From: Chloroflexota bacterium
GTDB taxonomy: Bacteria > Chloroflexota > Dehalococcoidia > E44-bin15
Assembly: GCA_015222405.1 (NCBI GenBank)
Contig: JADFVG010000162.1
Location: 1 to 10,899, forward strand
Direction of reading: 5' to 3'
DNA: 10,899 nt
Shown: positions 1 to 6,318 of the stretch, piece after piece
Layout of the letters: every line of letters begins with the position of its first letter
Numbering within the stretch: position 1 is the first letter of the stretch
Program-made: the position numbers and the translations under genes
The notes under the pieces: model-generated
Databases searched by the model: none
What the model was told of the DNA's origin: nothing
What the model saw: only the letters and a program-made list of their open reading frames with translations

Positions 1-1
1 G

Positions 2-631
2 ATCGAGTTTAAAGATACCTTTATCATTCTTGGTCCCAACCATACCGGCAGTGGCAAACCTTTCAGCATCATGACCGAGGGGACATGGAAAACGCCTCTC
101 GGTGAGGTAGAGATAGACTCCGAATTGGGCAAACAGATTCTTGCAACATGCCATGACTTAGAGGAAGATTATGTGGCTCATCTATTCGAACACTCTATTG
201 AGGTTCAGGTGCCCTTTCTTCAATATTTCAAAAGAGACGTTAAGATAGTGCCTATCATGCTCTCTCATTCCTCTGGTGCCACCTATAAGGAGATCGGGAG
301 GGGGATAGCCGAAGCGATAAAGGGCTGGAACAAGGAGGCGGTAATCATAGCAAGTAGCGATATGACCCACTACGAGCCTCAAGAATTGGCCTCGAAGAAG
401 GATGCTAAGGCCATAGAAGCGATACTGGAGTTGAATGAAGACGAACTCTTAAAGCGAGTGGAAGAATTAAACATATCAATGTGCGGATATGGGCCCACAG
501 TCAGTCTTATCTCATCGGCTAAGGAATTGGGGGCAAAAGAGGCACAATTGGTTAAATACCAGACAAGCGGTGACATCACAGGTGATTATGCCGCAGTAGT
601 GGGCTATGCCGGGATTATAATAAAGAGGTGA
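2..631 (+). CDS. amrB: AmmeMemoRadiSam system protein B (MEMO-like), 5' end missing
   Basis: The gene is cut by the left edge. The frame is open from base 2, so ATG at 71 is internal: the sequence before it encodes the family motif GPNHTG (His codon at 41-43). The MEMO family resembles non-haem iron extradiol dioxygenases, and conserved His, Asp and Cys residues line its pocket. All are visible: His at 41, His in EHSIEVQVPF (codon 191), Asp and His in SSDMTHY (codons 359 and 368) and Cys in MCGYGP (codon 482). The visible 209 residues lack only roughly the first quarter of the usual protein. It lies 13 bp before the AMMECR1 gene, the common arrangement of the AmmeMemoRadiSam system. The biochemical role of the bacterial protein is not settled. 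The family call is secure. Confidence 0.95.
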   Translation: MEFKDTFIILGPNHTGSGKPFSIMTEGTWKTPLGEVEIDSELGKQILATCHDLEEDYVAHLFEHSIEVQVPFLQYFKRDVKIVPIMLSHSSGATYKEIGRGIAEAIKGWNKEAVIIASSDMTHYEPQELASKKDAKAIEAILELNEDELLKRVEELNISMCGYGPTVSLISSAKELGAKEAQLVKYQTSGDITGDYAAVVGYAGIIIKR

Positions 632-642
632 AAAGGAGGGGG
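632..642 (+). promoter_or_regulatory. Strong Shine-Dalgarno site fixing the amrA GTG start
   Basis: An A/G-rich AAAAGGAGGGG run lies immediately after the MEMO stop codon and a few bases before GTG at 645. It decides the start in favour of GTG 645 rather than the later ATG at 660. Confidence 0.75.
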
Positions 643-644
643 AA

Positions 645-1163
645 GTGAGACCTAAGGAGATGCACCCTTTAGCTAGCCTGGCAAAAGAGACGGTGGAGAG
701 CTATGTGCGAGACGGGACACTCCCCAGGCCCGAAGGGCTCACACCGGAGATGATGGAGCGTGCCGGGGTCTTTGTCTCGCTGAAGAAGAGGGGCATTCTC
801 CGCGGCTGCATCGGCACCTTCGAGCCGACACAGGCCAATGTTGCCGAGGAGATAATATCCAACGCCATAAGCTCTGCCACCCGAGACCCCCGCTTCCCTC
901 CGGTGATCCCCGCCGAGCTTGCCGAGCTGGAATATAGCGTTGATGTCCTCACCAGTCCCGAGCCGGTGGAGAGCACGGCAGACCTCGACCACAAGAGGTA
1001 TGGGGTCATTGTGGAGTGTGGCGGGAGAAAGGGGCTGCTGCTGCCTGACCTTGAGGGGGTGGACAGCGTGGAGCACCAGATAGAGATCTGCCGCTCCAAG
1101 GCGGGGATAATGTCCGACGAGCCGGTGAAGCTCTACAGGTTTGAGGTGAAGAGGTATCGGTGA
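645..1163 (+). CDS. amrA: AmmeMemoRadiSam system protein A (AMMECR1 domain)
   Basis: A 172-residue single-domain AMMECR1 protein. The hallmark LRGCIGT motif is at residues 52-58, preceded by GVFVSLKKRG. The conserved DPRFPPV stretch (81-87) and the LLLPDLEGVDSVEHQ region (131-145) follow. Length is normal for the family. The start is GTG at 645, supported by an AAGGAGGGGG site at 633-642 and close spacing. It is probably cotranscribed with the MEMO gene 13 bp upstream. AMMECR1 and MEMO genes commonly neighbour a radical SAM gene, and all three may cooperate in an unknown radical or cofactor reaction; that partner is not in view. The last ~17 codons, DEPVKLYRFEVKRYR, recur in slightly changed form at 1715-1764 beyond the toxin-antitoxin pair. 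Confidence 0.95.
   Translation: MRPKEMHPLASLAKETVESYVRDGTLPRPEGLTPEMMERAGVFVSLKKRGILRGCIGTFEPTQANVAEEIISNAISSATRDPRFPPVIPAELAELEYSVDVLTSPEPVESTADLDHKRYGVIVECGGRKGLLLPDLEGVDSVEHQIEICRSKAGIMSDEPVKLYRFEVKRYR
1114..1163 (+). repeat. Direct repeat copy 1: 3' end of amrA
   Basis: This segment, the intact end of amrA, matches 1715-1764 at a constant offset of 601 bp. Over 1114-1157, 40 of 44 bases are identical by hand alignment. The differences are GAC/GAT and CTC/CTT (both silent) and AAG/CGG (Lys to Arg). The copies then end CGG-TGA and AAG-TAG. Together they bracket the toxin-antitoxin pair. Confidence 0.9.
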
Positions 1164-1196
1164 TTGACATAGTGACATATATATGTTATAGTATAC
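1164..1196 (+). promoter_or_regulatory. Sigma70-type promoter with palindromic operator for the toxin-antitoxin pair
   Basis: A perfect -35 TTGACA (1164-1169) and a -10 TATAGT (1187-1192) are separated by exactly 17 bp. The expected start of transcription is near 1199, about 15 bases before the antitoxin ATG, and AGGAGC at 1203-1208 serves as ribosome site. The spacer contains a perfect 10-bp palindrome, CATATATATG (1176-1185), and GTATAC (1191-1196) is a second short palindrome overlapping the -10. Ribbon-helix-helix antitoxins usually bind such palindromes over their own promoter, so this is the likely autoregulatory operator. The promoter begins immediately after the amrA stop codon. Confidence 0.8.
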
Positions 1197-1213
1197 AAAA
1201 ATAGGAGCAGGCA

Positions 1214-1447
1214 ATGAAGAAGACAATGATTTACCTGCCGGAAGAGACCCATGAGGGGCTCAAAAGGCTTGCCTTTGAAGCCAGGACCTCCGTCGCCGAG
1301 CTGATTCGACAAGCCATCGACCAAGCTTATCAGGAAGATTTGGAAGATATCAGGGACATGGAGGAGGAGCTAGCCAAATACCGTGCCGATCCCAGCTCAG
1401 CGACTGACTATGCTGAGTATCGTCGACAGCGTCTAGGCAATGTATAA
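1214..1447 (+). CDS. Ribbon-helix-helix (CopG/RelB-like) antitoxin
   Basis: A 77-residue protein starting MKKTMIYLPEETHEGLKRLA. A short beta strand (MIYLP, 5-9) is followed by helices at about 10-22 and 25-40 (SVAELIRQAIDQAYQE), the usual ribbon-helix-helix DNA-binding domain. The C-terminal half is acidic and probably extended (EDIRDMEEELAKYRADPSS), as expected for a segment that wraps the toxin. The gene overlaps the downstream toxin gene by 8 bp, typical of translationally coupled type II toxin-antitoxin pairs. It likely represses its own promoter at 1164-1196 together with the toxin. The start is supported by an AGGAGC site five bases upstream. Domain class is clear; a specific family name is not assigned. 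Confidence 0.9.
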   Translation: MKKTMIYLPEETHEGLKRLAFEARTSVAELIRQAIDQAYQEDLEDIRDMEEELAKYRADPSSATDYAEYRRQRLGNV

Positions 1448-1709
1448 GATTACGATGACGCCAAAGGCAAAGAAGGAGTTAGATAAGCTCCCTCTGAAAG
1501 ACTTTAGACGGTTGGACAAGGCTATCTGGACGCTGGCACAAAACCCAAGGCCACGAGGGGTTAAGAAATTAAGAGGCCCTCACTATCGAATACGGGTTGG
1601 CAACTGGCGAGTTGTCTACGCTGTTTTCGACAGAGACCAACTGGTGATCGTAGGCAAGGTGGCGAGGCGCTCCAAGCATATCTATGAAGGAGTGGACAAG
1701 CTATTTTGA
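1440..1709 (+). CDS. RelE/ParE-family toxin (probable mRNA interferase)
   Basis: An 89-residue basic protein with the RelE fold signature. An N-terminal strand (YKITMTPKAKKELDKLP) and two helices come first. The core follows, KKLRGPHYRIRVGNWRVVYAVFD (43-64), then VIVGKVARRSKHIYEG (69-84). Arg and Lys at 50, 52, 57, 73, 76 and 77, together with Tyr82, sit where RelE toxins place the residues that cleave mRNA in the ribosomal A site. The similar ParE toxins poison gyrase, but the basic, Tyr-containing tail favours RelE. ATG 1440 overlaps the antitoxin stop, so translation is probably coupled. Only 5 bp separate its stop from the second amrA 3' end copy. Confidence 0.92.
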   Translation: MYKITMTPKAKKELDKLPLKDFRRLDKAIWTLAQNPRPRGVKKLRGPHYRIRVGNWRVVYAVFDRDQLVIVGKVARRSKHIYEGVDKLF

Positions 1710-1714
1710 GCGCC

Positions 1715-1764
1715 CCGATGAGCCGGTGAAGCTTTACAGGTTTGAGGTGCGGAGGTATAAGTAG
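1715..1764 (+). repeat. Direct repeat copy 2: orphan 3' end of an amrA homologue
   Basis: The segment encodes DEPVKLYRFEVRRYK followed by TAG, in the same frame as the amrA C-terminus, but has no upstream coding sequence: the relE stop lies just before it. It is an amrA gene remnant, 601 bp downstream of the matching bases in the intact gene. Two silent changes and only conservative Lys/Arg exchanges mean the sequence diverged while it was still coding. The GGAGG at 1751-1755 inside it may now serve as ribosome site for the TPR gene at 1770. Confidence 0.88.
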
Positions 1765-1769
1765 CGCTG

Positions 1770-3140
1770 ATGGATTGGACAATATTTGGGCCTATAGCAG
1801 GTGTTTTAGGACTAGGCGCCACCATCTACTACGGTCGGCGCGCATTGAGGGGGCGGCGACCACCGCCAACTCCAGCGACAGATCCTCAAGGCATCAGTCT
1901 AACTGTGCCACCGCCTCCACCAGGCACCACGCGCGCTCAGATCACGCTAACCATAGACTATGTTGATGGCCTGCCCGAGGCTGCTCCCAAGATAAGAGAC
2001 CCTTTCCTTGAAGCGCGCAAGCTTGAAAAGGAATACAAATACCGAGAGGCTATCCAACAATACCAGGCATGTTTCCAGGCCGAGACCACCGCCAGCCAGA
2101 GGGCAGCGCTCCATATCCTTATAGGCAACTGCTTTTTGAGCCTGAGCGAGCTTGAGGAAGCAGCGGGACACTACAGGCAGGCAGAGACAGCGGCAAAAGA
2201 GGCAGGGGAAAAAGAAGGGCTGGCAGCAGCCCTGGGCAATATCGGGCTCATATACCAGACAAGGGGGGAGCTCGATACCGCTCTCGATTACTTCCAGCAG
2301 GCCTTGAACATGAACAGGGAGATAGGACGGAAAGAGGGGGAGGCCTCTGCCCTGGGCAACATTGGGATTATATATAAGGACAGGGGGGAGCTGGATAAGG
2401 CGCTAGATTACCTCCAACAGGTGCTCGAGATCGAAGGAGAGATAGAAAACCTGCAGGGGGAGGCCTCTACTCTGGGCAACATCGGGCTCATTTACCAGAC
2501 AAGGGGGGAGCTGGATAAGGCACTCGAGTACCACCAGCAGTCACTTAAGATTGAGAGGGAAATAGGAAGGAAAGAGGGGGAGGCTTCTGACTTGGGCAAT
2601 ATCGGGGCTTTATACGGCACGACGGGGGAGCTGGATAAGGCGCTCGATTACTTCCAGCAAACCCTCAAGATAGAGAGGGAAATAGGACGAAAAGGGGGAG
2701 AAGCCAAAGCCCTGGGCAACATCGGTATAATATATCGGCACAAGGGGGAGCTGGATAAGGCTCTCGATTACCTGCACAAAGCTCTCAAAATCCAAAAGGA
2801 AATAGGAGATCGTGAGGGACAGGCCGTCCAATTGGGCAACATTGGGATTATATATAAGGACAGGGGGGAGCTGGATAAGGCACTGGACTACCATCAGCAG
2901 TCGCTTAAGATTGGAAGGGAGATAGGACGGCGTCAAGGTGAGGCCTCTGACCTGCATAATATCGGACTCATCTGCTCAGAAAAAGGCGAACCGGACAAGG
3001 CGCTGGAGTATCTTGAGCAGGCGCTGAAGTTATTTGAACAGATCGGCGCCAGAATAGAAGTGGAGCAGACAAAGCAAAGCATCCAACAGCTAAGGAAAAG
3101 GATGGAGGAACCTAGAGGTCAAGACAGTGGCAATGTTTGA
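1770..3140 (+). CDS. Membrane-anchored tetratricopeptide repeat protein
   Basis: A 456-residue protein. Residues 4-22 (TIFGPIAGVLGLGATIYYG) form one likely membrane segment, with basic residues after it (RRALRGRR) that would stay in the cytoplasm. A proline-rich linker follows (31-52, including PPPPP). A first 34-residue-type TPR is at about 79-111. Eight 40-residue units then run from 113 to 432, each resembling LGNIGxIYxxRGELDKALDYxQQxLKIxxEIG, and a charged tail ends the protein. Forty-residue TPR units are typical of LGN/Rapsyn-like scaffolds, which bind peptides or other proteins. The partner here is unknown. An in-frame stop at 1758 limits the start to ATG 1770 or CTG 1767; the nearest GGAGG is at 1751-1755, rather far away. 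The gene overlaps rarA by 14 bp. Confidence 0.88.
   Translation: MDWTIFGPIAGVLGLGATIYYGRRALRGRRPPPTPATDPQGISLTVPPPPPGTTRAQITLTIDYVDGLPEAAPKIRDPFLEARKLEKEYKYREAIQQYQACFQAETTASQRAALHILIGNCFLSLSELEEAAGHYRQAETAAKEAGEKEGLAAALGNIGLIYQTRGELDTALDYFQQALNMNREIGRKEGEASALGNIGIIYKDRGELDKALDYLQQVLEIEGEIENLQGEASTLGNIGLIYQTRGELDKALEYHQQSLKIEREIGRKEGEASDLGNIGALYGTTGELDKALDYFQQTLKIEREIGRKGGEAKALGNIGIIYRHKGELDKALDYLHKALKIQKEIGDREGQAVQLGNIGIIYKDRGELDKALDYHQQSLKIGREIGRRQGEASDLHNIGLICSEKGEPDKALEYLEQALKLFEQIGARIEVEQTKQSIQQLRKRMEEPRGQDSGNV
2106..3065 (+). repeat. Eight tandem 120-bp units coding 40-residue TPR units
   Basis: The period is exactly 120 bp with no indels. The first unit (2106-2225) is diverged in sequence and the other seven (2226-3065) are closely alike. 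A run of 49 identical bases is shared by 2353-2401 and 2833-2881, four units apart, and units at 2226 and 2466 also share long near-identical runs. This points to recent recombination or gene conversion between units. It is coding repeat, not a CRISPR. Confidence 0.9.
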
Positions 3141-4461
3141 ACATCACAGGCGGCAGCAGCTCGAAAAGGAGGCGCCGCTGGCGGCGAGGATGCGGCCCCA
3201 GGGCTTTGCTGAGTTCATGGGGCAGGAGCACCTGGTGGGCGAGGGGCATGTGCTCCGAAAGACCATCGAGTCCGACCAGCTCATCTCCATGATCTTCTGG
3301 GGTCCGCCGGGAAGCGGGAAGACAACCCTGGCCCGAATCATCGCCAACACCACCAAATCGCACTTCAGCCCCATAAGCGCCGTCACCGCAGGGGTCGCCG
3401 ACCTCAGGCGCATCATCAACGAGGCCAGGGAGCGCCGCGGCATGCAGGGGCAGAGGACCATCCTGTTCATCGATGAGATCCACCGCTTCAACAAGGCGCA
3501 GCAGGATGTTATTCTCCCCTATGTCGAAGATGGCACTGTAACCCTTATCGGCGCCACCACAGAGAACCCTTCATTTGAGGTTATTTCGCCCCTGCTCTCC
3601 CGCTGCCGTGTCTTCACCCTGAACACCCTCACCAACGACGAGGTTAAGGTCATTGTCGAGCGAGCGATAGCAGATGAGGAGCAGGGCCTGGGCAAGATGG
3701 GGGTGAAGCTTGACGATGATGCCCTGGGGCATCTTATCGTTATGTCAAATGGTGATGCCCGTGTTGCCCTCAACGCCCTTGAGATGGCGACTTTCGCCAC
3801 CGAGCCCGATAAGAAAGGAAAGAGGAAAATCGGCCTCTCCACCATTGAGGATGCCCTTCAGCATCGCGCCCTGCTCTATGATAAGGCGGGAGAGCAGCAC
3901 TACGATATCATCTCGGCGCTGCACAAGTCGCTCAGGGGCTCGGACCCAGATGCCGCCCTCTACTGGCTGGGGCGGATGCTTGAGGCGGGGGAGGACCCCC
4001 TTTATGTGGCGCGACGTCTGGTGAGGTTCGCCTCCGAGGATGTGGGCATGGCCGATCCCCAGGCTCTTGTGGTAGCTATGGCGGCGCAGCAGGCGGTGCA
4101 CTTTATCGGCATGCCCGAGGGAAATCTGGCCCTGGCTCAGGTGGTGGTCTATCTGGCTACGGCGCCCAAGAGCAACTCGCTGTATAAGGCATACTCCAAG
4201 GTGCAGCAGGACGTGGAGAGGACTCGCACTGACCCCGTGCCCCTTCACCTGAGAAATCCGGTAACCGGCCTGATGAGGGAGCTGGGATATGGCAAGGGAT
4301 ATAAGTACGCCCACGACTTCCCAGGGCACTTCGTAGAGCAGCAGAACCTCCCCGACTCCCTTCAGGGGAAGCGCTACTACTCCCCCAGCGACCAGGGGCT
4401 TGAAAAGGAGATCGAGAGGCGGCTTAAGGCCTGGCGGGAGAGGAAAAAGGCCGAGGAATGA
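3127..4461 (+). CDS. rarA: Replication-associated recombination protein A (AAA+ ATPase RarA/MgsA)
   Basis: A 444-residue protein of normal family length. Walker A GPPGSGKT is at 59-66, Walker B LFIDEIHR at 113-120, sensor-1 GATTENPSF at 142-150 and the arginine-finger segment SRCRVF at 158-163. The C-terminal half carries the tetramerisation and MgsA-type region (GLMRELGYGKGYKYAHDFPGHF). RarA acts at stalled or gapped replication forks, is related to clamp-loader and RuvB ATPases, and its homologues include yeast Mgs1 and human WRNIP1. GTG 3127 is preferred over ATG 3133 because AGAGGT at 3114-3119 is better spaced for it; the difference is two residues. The gene begins inside the TPR gene and its stop overlaps the next start as ATGA, so the three genes are probably one transcript. 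Confidence 0.97.
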   Translation: MAMFEHHRRQQLEKEAPLAARMRPQGFAEFMGQEHLVGEGHVLRKTIESDQLISMIFWGPPGSGKTTLARIIANTTKSHFSPISAVTAGVADLRRIINEARERRGMQGQRTILFIDEIHRFNKAQQDVILPYVEDGTVTLIGATTENPSFEVISPLLSRCRVFTLNTLTNDEVKVIVERAIADEEQGLGKMGVKLDDDALGHLIVMSNGDARVALNALEMATFATEPDKKGKRKIGLSTIEDALQHRALLYDKAGEQHYDIISALHKSLRGSDPDAALYWLGRMLEAGEDPLYVARRLVRFASEDVGMADPQALVVAMAAQQAVHFIGMPEGNLALAQVVVYLATAPKSNSLYKAYSKVQQDVERTRTDPVPLHLRNPVTGLMRELGYGKGYKYAHDFPGHFVEQQNLPDSLQGKRYYSPSDQGLEKEIERRLKAWRERKKAEE

Positions 4462-5093
4462 AGCTCATCCAAGTAACCTTCCCCTGCGGCCAACTCACCC
4501 TTGAAGGTGTATTGCACCTCCCCAGCGGCTCTGCTCCTTTTGCCTGTGTCGTCGTTTGCCATCCCCATCCCCTGTATGGCGGCGACATGGACAGCAACGT
4601 TGTGGTTGCAGTCTGCTACGCTCTCTGTGAAAAGGGGATCGCCGCCCTCCGCTTCAACTTCAGGGGCGCAGGCGGAAGCGAGGGCTCTTTCGGCGGGGGC
4701 ATTGCTGAGCGGGAGGACGTCAAAGCGGCGATTTCCTTTGTCGCCTCCCGAGAAGAGGTTGACCTGGAGAGAATAGGACTGTGTGGATACTCCTTCGGCG
4801 CAATCCCCTCTTTCCTCGGCGCACTTTCAGAGCAAATTCAAGCCGTAGCTGCCATCTCTCCCCCGCTTGCACTCTCCCCTTTCTATGGGCTCAAGGAATG
4901 CTCCAAGCCAAAGCTCCTCATCTCTGGCAGCGAGGATAACTTCACACCTTCACAAACCTTCGAAGCCTTTTTTGAAAGCCTCCCCAAGCCAAAGGAGCGC
5001 GAGGTTATTGCCGGGGCGGATCACTTCTGGTGGGGACATGAGCATGAGGTTGGGGAAGTGGTCTCCTCGTTTTTCGTCAAGATGCTGCGCTGA
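4458..5093 (+). CDS. Small alpha/beta hydrolase (COG2945-like)
   Basis: A 211-residue single-domain alpha/beta hydrolase. Visible landmarks are CHPHPLYGGDMDSNVV (34-49, oxyanion-loop region), LRFNFRGAGGSEG (64-76), the nucleophile elbow GYSFGA with Ser112, the acid in GSEDNFTP (Asp160) and the base in GADHFW (His189), so the triad is complete. There is no signal peptide or membrane segment, so it is cytoplasmic. The substrate cannot be told; relatives are annotated as dienelactone hydrolase-like or carboxylesterases. The ATG overlaps the rarA stop by 4 bp, implying translational coupling. Its last 17 bp overlap the 3' end of the convergent GIY-YIG gene. Confidence 0.92.
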   Translation: MKLIQVTFPCGQLTLEGVLHLPSGSAPFACVVVCHPHPLYGGDMDSNVVVAVCYALCEKGIAALRFNFRGAGGSEGSFGGGIAEREDVKAAISFVASREEVDLERIGLCGYSFGAIPSFLGALSEQIQAVAAISPPLALSPFYGLKECSKPKLLISGSEDNFTPSQTFEAFFESLPKPKEREVIAGADHFWWGHEHEVGEVVSSFFVKMLR

Positions 5094-5529
5094 GAAATTC
5101 GGCAGGCAGAGCTCTTTTCACTCCTTCCCCTTTGTCTTTCAGCCTGCGCCGAAAAAGCTGGAAAGAAGGGCGAGAAGGGAAGTAGACCAGGTGAGAGGGA
5201 CAGCGGCAATCGGAGGAGCCAAAGCCTGGAACTGGGATCTCGCTCTGAGGCATCCCTTGGGCAACCTGGCACCAGAGGCATTCCTGCGATTCATCCCCCA
5301 GGGCATGCCAGACCTCCACTACGCGGGCAGATTCCAGCAGATAATCGATATGCCAGCGAAGCCTTTTTTCGCTCTTCAAATGGCGCTTCACCCTTGTATC
5401 GAGGCCTCCTTGGGCACTGCCCACGTATATGTAATGGCCTGCGGGAAAGGTGAATGTGCCCAGCCTTCCTACGGCAATAGAGGCCTCTTTTTCCAGAACA
5501 AGCAGCAGAGTATAAGTGCCTTGTTTCAC
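5077..5529 (-). CDS. GIY-YIG nuclease-like protein of the DUF123 family
   Basis: About 150 residues from GTG at 5529. GTYTLLL (4-10) and YVGSA (35-39) correspond to the GIY and YIG strands. VGRLGTFTFPAGHY, RHLKSEKRLRWHIDYLL and the conserved C-terminal PVPGFGSSDCRCPSHLVYF are typical of DUF123 proteins, which are found in archaea and some bacteria; their substrate is not established. The frame stays open far upstream (to 5724), but that part is unlike the family. GTG 5529 or GTG 5535 starts next to the first family strand. No Shine-Dalgarno is visible. A TATAAT lies just upstream on this strand, so a leaderless message is possible. The final ~25 residues beyond the domain are basic and overlap the hydrolase gene end. 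Confidence 0.88.
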   Translation of the reverse strand: MKQGTYTLLLVLEKEASIAVGRLGTFTFPAGHYIYVGSAQGGLDTRVKRHLKSEKRLRWHIDYLLESARVVEVWHALGDESQECLWCQVAQGMPQSEIPVPGFGSSDCRCPSHLVYFPSRPSFQLFRRRLKDKGEGVKRALPAEFLSAAS

Positions 5530-5535
5530 CGTCAC

Positions 5536-5541
5536 ATTATA
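5536..5541 (-). promoter_or_regulatory. Possible -10 box of the DUF123 gene
   Basis: On the minus strand this reads TATAAT, 6 bases before GTG 5529, so transcription would begin about at the start codon. The matching -35 (TTCCGT, 16 bp away) is poor. A weak call resting on the -10 match and the absence of a ribosome site. Confidence 0.35.
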
Positions 5542-5796
5542 CTGTGGGAGCCATATAACGGAAAGCAGCCAGCTTATACTTCTACTGGAAGGGGCAAAAG
5601 AGTATAATGAGGTGGTCAAAGCTGAAGCGGGAGGTAGCATCAGGTGTGGCGGTGGCAGCGCAGGGAGAAAAAAGTTACGGCAAAAAAGGCCAGGATGCCC
5701 AAGCATGGCAAGGGCATGATGCAATTCTACGTCAATGCCGTCCTGAAGAGGCTAAAAGGTCAAAAGAAAAGCGACGTCTGAACGGAGGATGCTGAG
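5542..5796. other. Intergenic stretch between divergent genes
   Basis: About 255 bases between the DUF123 start and the redox-protein gene. A second TATAAT lies on the + strand at 5603-5608 with a weak -35 (TTCTAC, 5580-5585, 17-bp spacing) and may drive the genes to the right. A 28-codon reading frame from ATG 5695 to TGA 5781 ends three bases before the ribosome site of the next gene, but has only a weak AAGG in front of it. Longer open frames on both strands resemble nothing I recognise. No tRNA, terminator hairpin or repeat is evident. Confidence 0.5.
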
Positions 5797-6294
5797 ATGT
5801 CAGAGAGCGAGATTGTTAAGTCCAAAGAGGCTTTCAAGAAGGAGGCTCGGGAAAGGGCCTACAGGTATGAATTGCAGTTCCACGGCTGCAGTCAGTCTGT
5901 TTTGCTGCCATTGCAGGAGCTCCTAGGCCTGGAACATGAACTGACATTCAAGGCTGCCAGCGCTCTATGTTCTGGAGTAGGCGCAAGTAAGACCTGCGGG
6001 GCTTTGCTGGCTGGAGTGATGGTTTTAGGCATGAAGCACGGTCGTGCTCAGATACAGGAGGGGCTCGGCAGTCTGGTGAAGGGGCTTGAACTTGCTCAAA
6101 AGTTGGTTCGCAAGTTTGAGCAACAGTTTGGCACCACTAGTTGCTATGAAATCTCGGGGATTGACTGGACGGATGAAAAGGCGGTGATGGAGTTCCTAAA
6201 CAGCCAAGAGCGCATTGAGAAATGCGCCCAGGTTGTGGGCAAGACGGCAGAAATGGTGGCTGAGCTCTTGAGTGAGGAGGGCTCGCCCGCTTGA
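5797..6294 (+). CDS. C_GCAxxG_C_C family redox-type protein
   Basis: A 165-residue protein with the spaced cysteines of this family. Cys31 lies in FHGCSQSVL, Cys67 in TCGALLAGVMVLG (the GCAxxG-like core), Cys116 in SCYEISGIDW and Cys143 in EKCAQVVGKTAEMV. There is an additional Cys58 (ALCSGVG). These proteins are described as putative redox-active and are common in anaerobes; the cysteines may bind metal or form disulfides, and the function is not known. It has no signal peptide and looks helical and soluble. GGAGG at 5784-5788 with 8-base spacing fixes ATG 5797. The LsrF-like gene starts 24 bases downstream on the same strand, so the two are likely cotranscribed. Confidence 0.9.
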   Translation: MSESEIVKSKEAFKKEARERAYRYELQFHGCSQSVLLPLQELLGLEHELTFKAASALCSGVGASKTCGALLAGVMVLGMKHGRAQIQEGLGSLVKGLELAQKLVRKFEQQFGTTSCYEISGIDWTDEKAVMEFLNSQERIEKCAQVVGKTAEMVAELLSEEGSPA

Positions 6295-6318
6295 AGCATA
6301 GAAGGGAGGGTTACTACC

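Noticed and set aside
669..1226. Long open frame on the minus strand over amrA
   Set aside because: It is antisense to a clear AMMECR1 gene and its protein has no recognisable motif.
2106..3065. Regular repeats resembling a CRISPR or satellite
   Set aside because: The period is 120 bp without unique spacers, it stays in frame and codes TPR units.
3745..4329. 194-codon minus-strand open frame inside rarA
   Set aside because: Codon-structure shadow of rarA, whose full-length motifs are intact on the + strand.
4867..5607. 246-codon + strand open frame across the hydrolase end and the DUF123 gene
   Set aside because: The same bases encode the hydrolase C-terminus with Asp and His of the triad, then the DUF123 protein on the other strand; this frame shows no motif.
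5607..5795. 62-codon + strand open frame before the redox-protein gene
   Set aside because: Its start overlaps a candidate -10 box, it has no ribosome site, and its lysine/arginine/glutamate-rich sequence looks non-coding.
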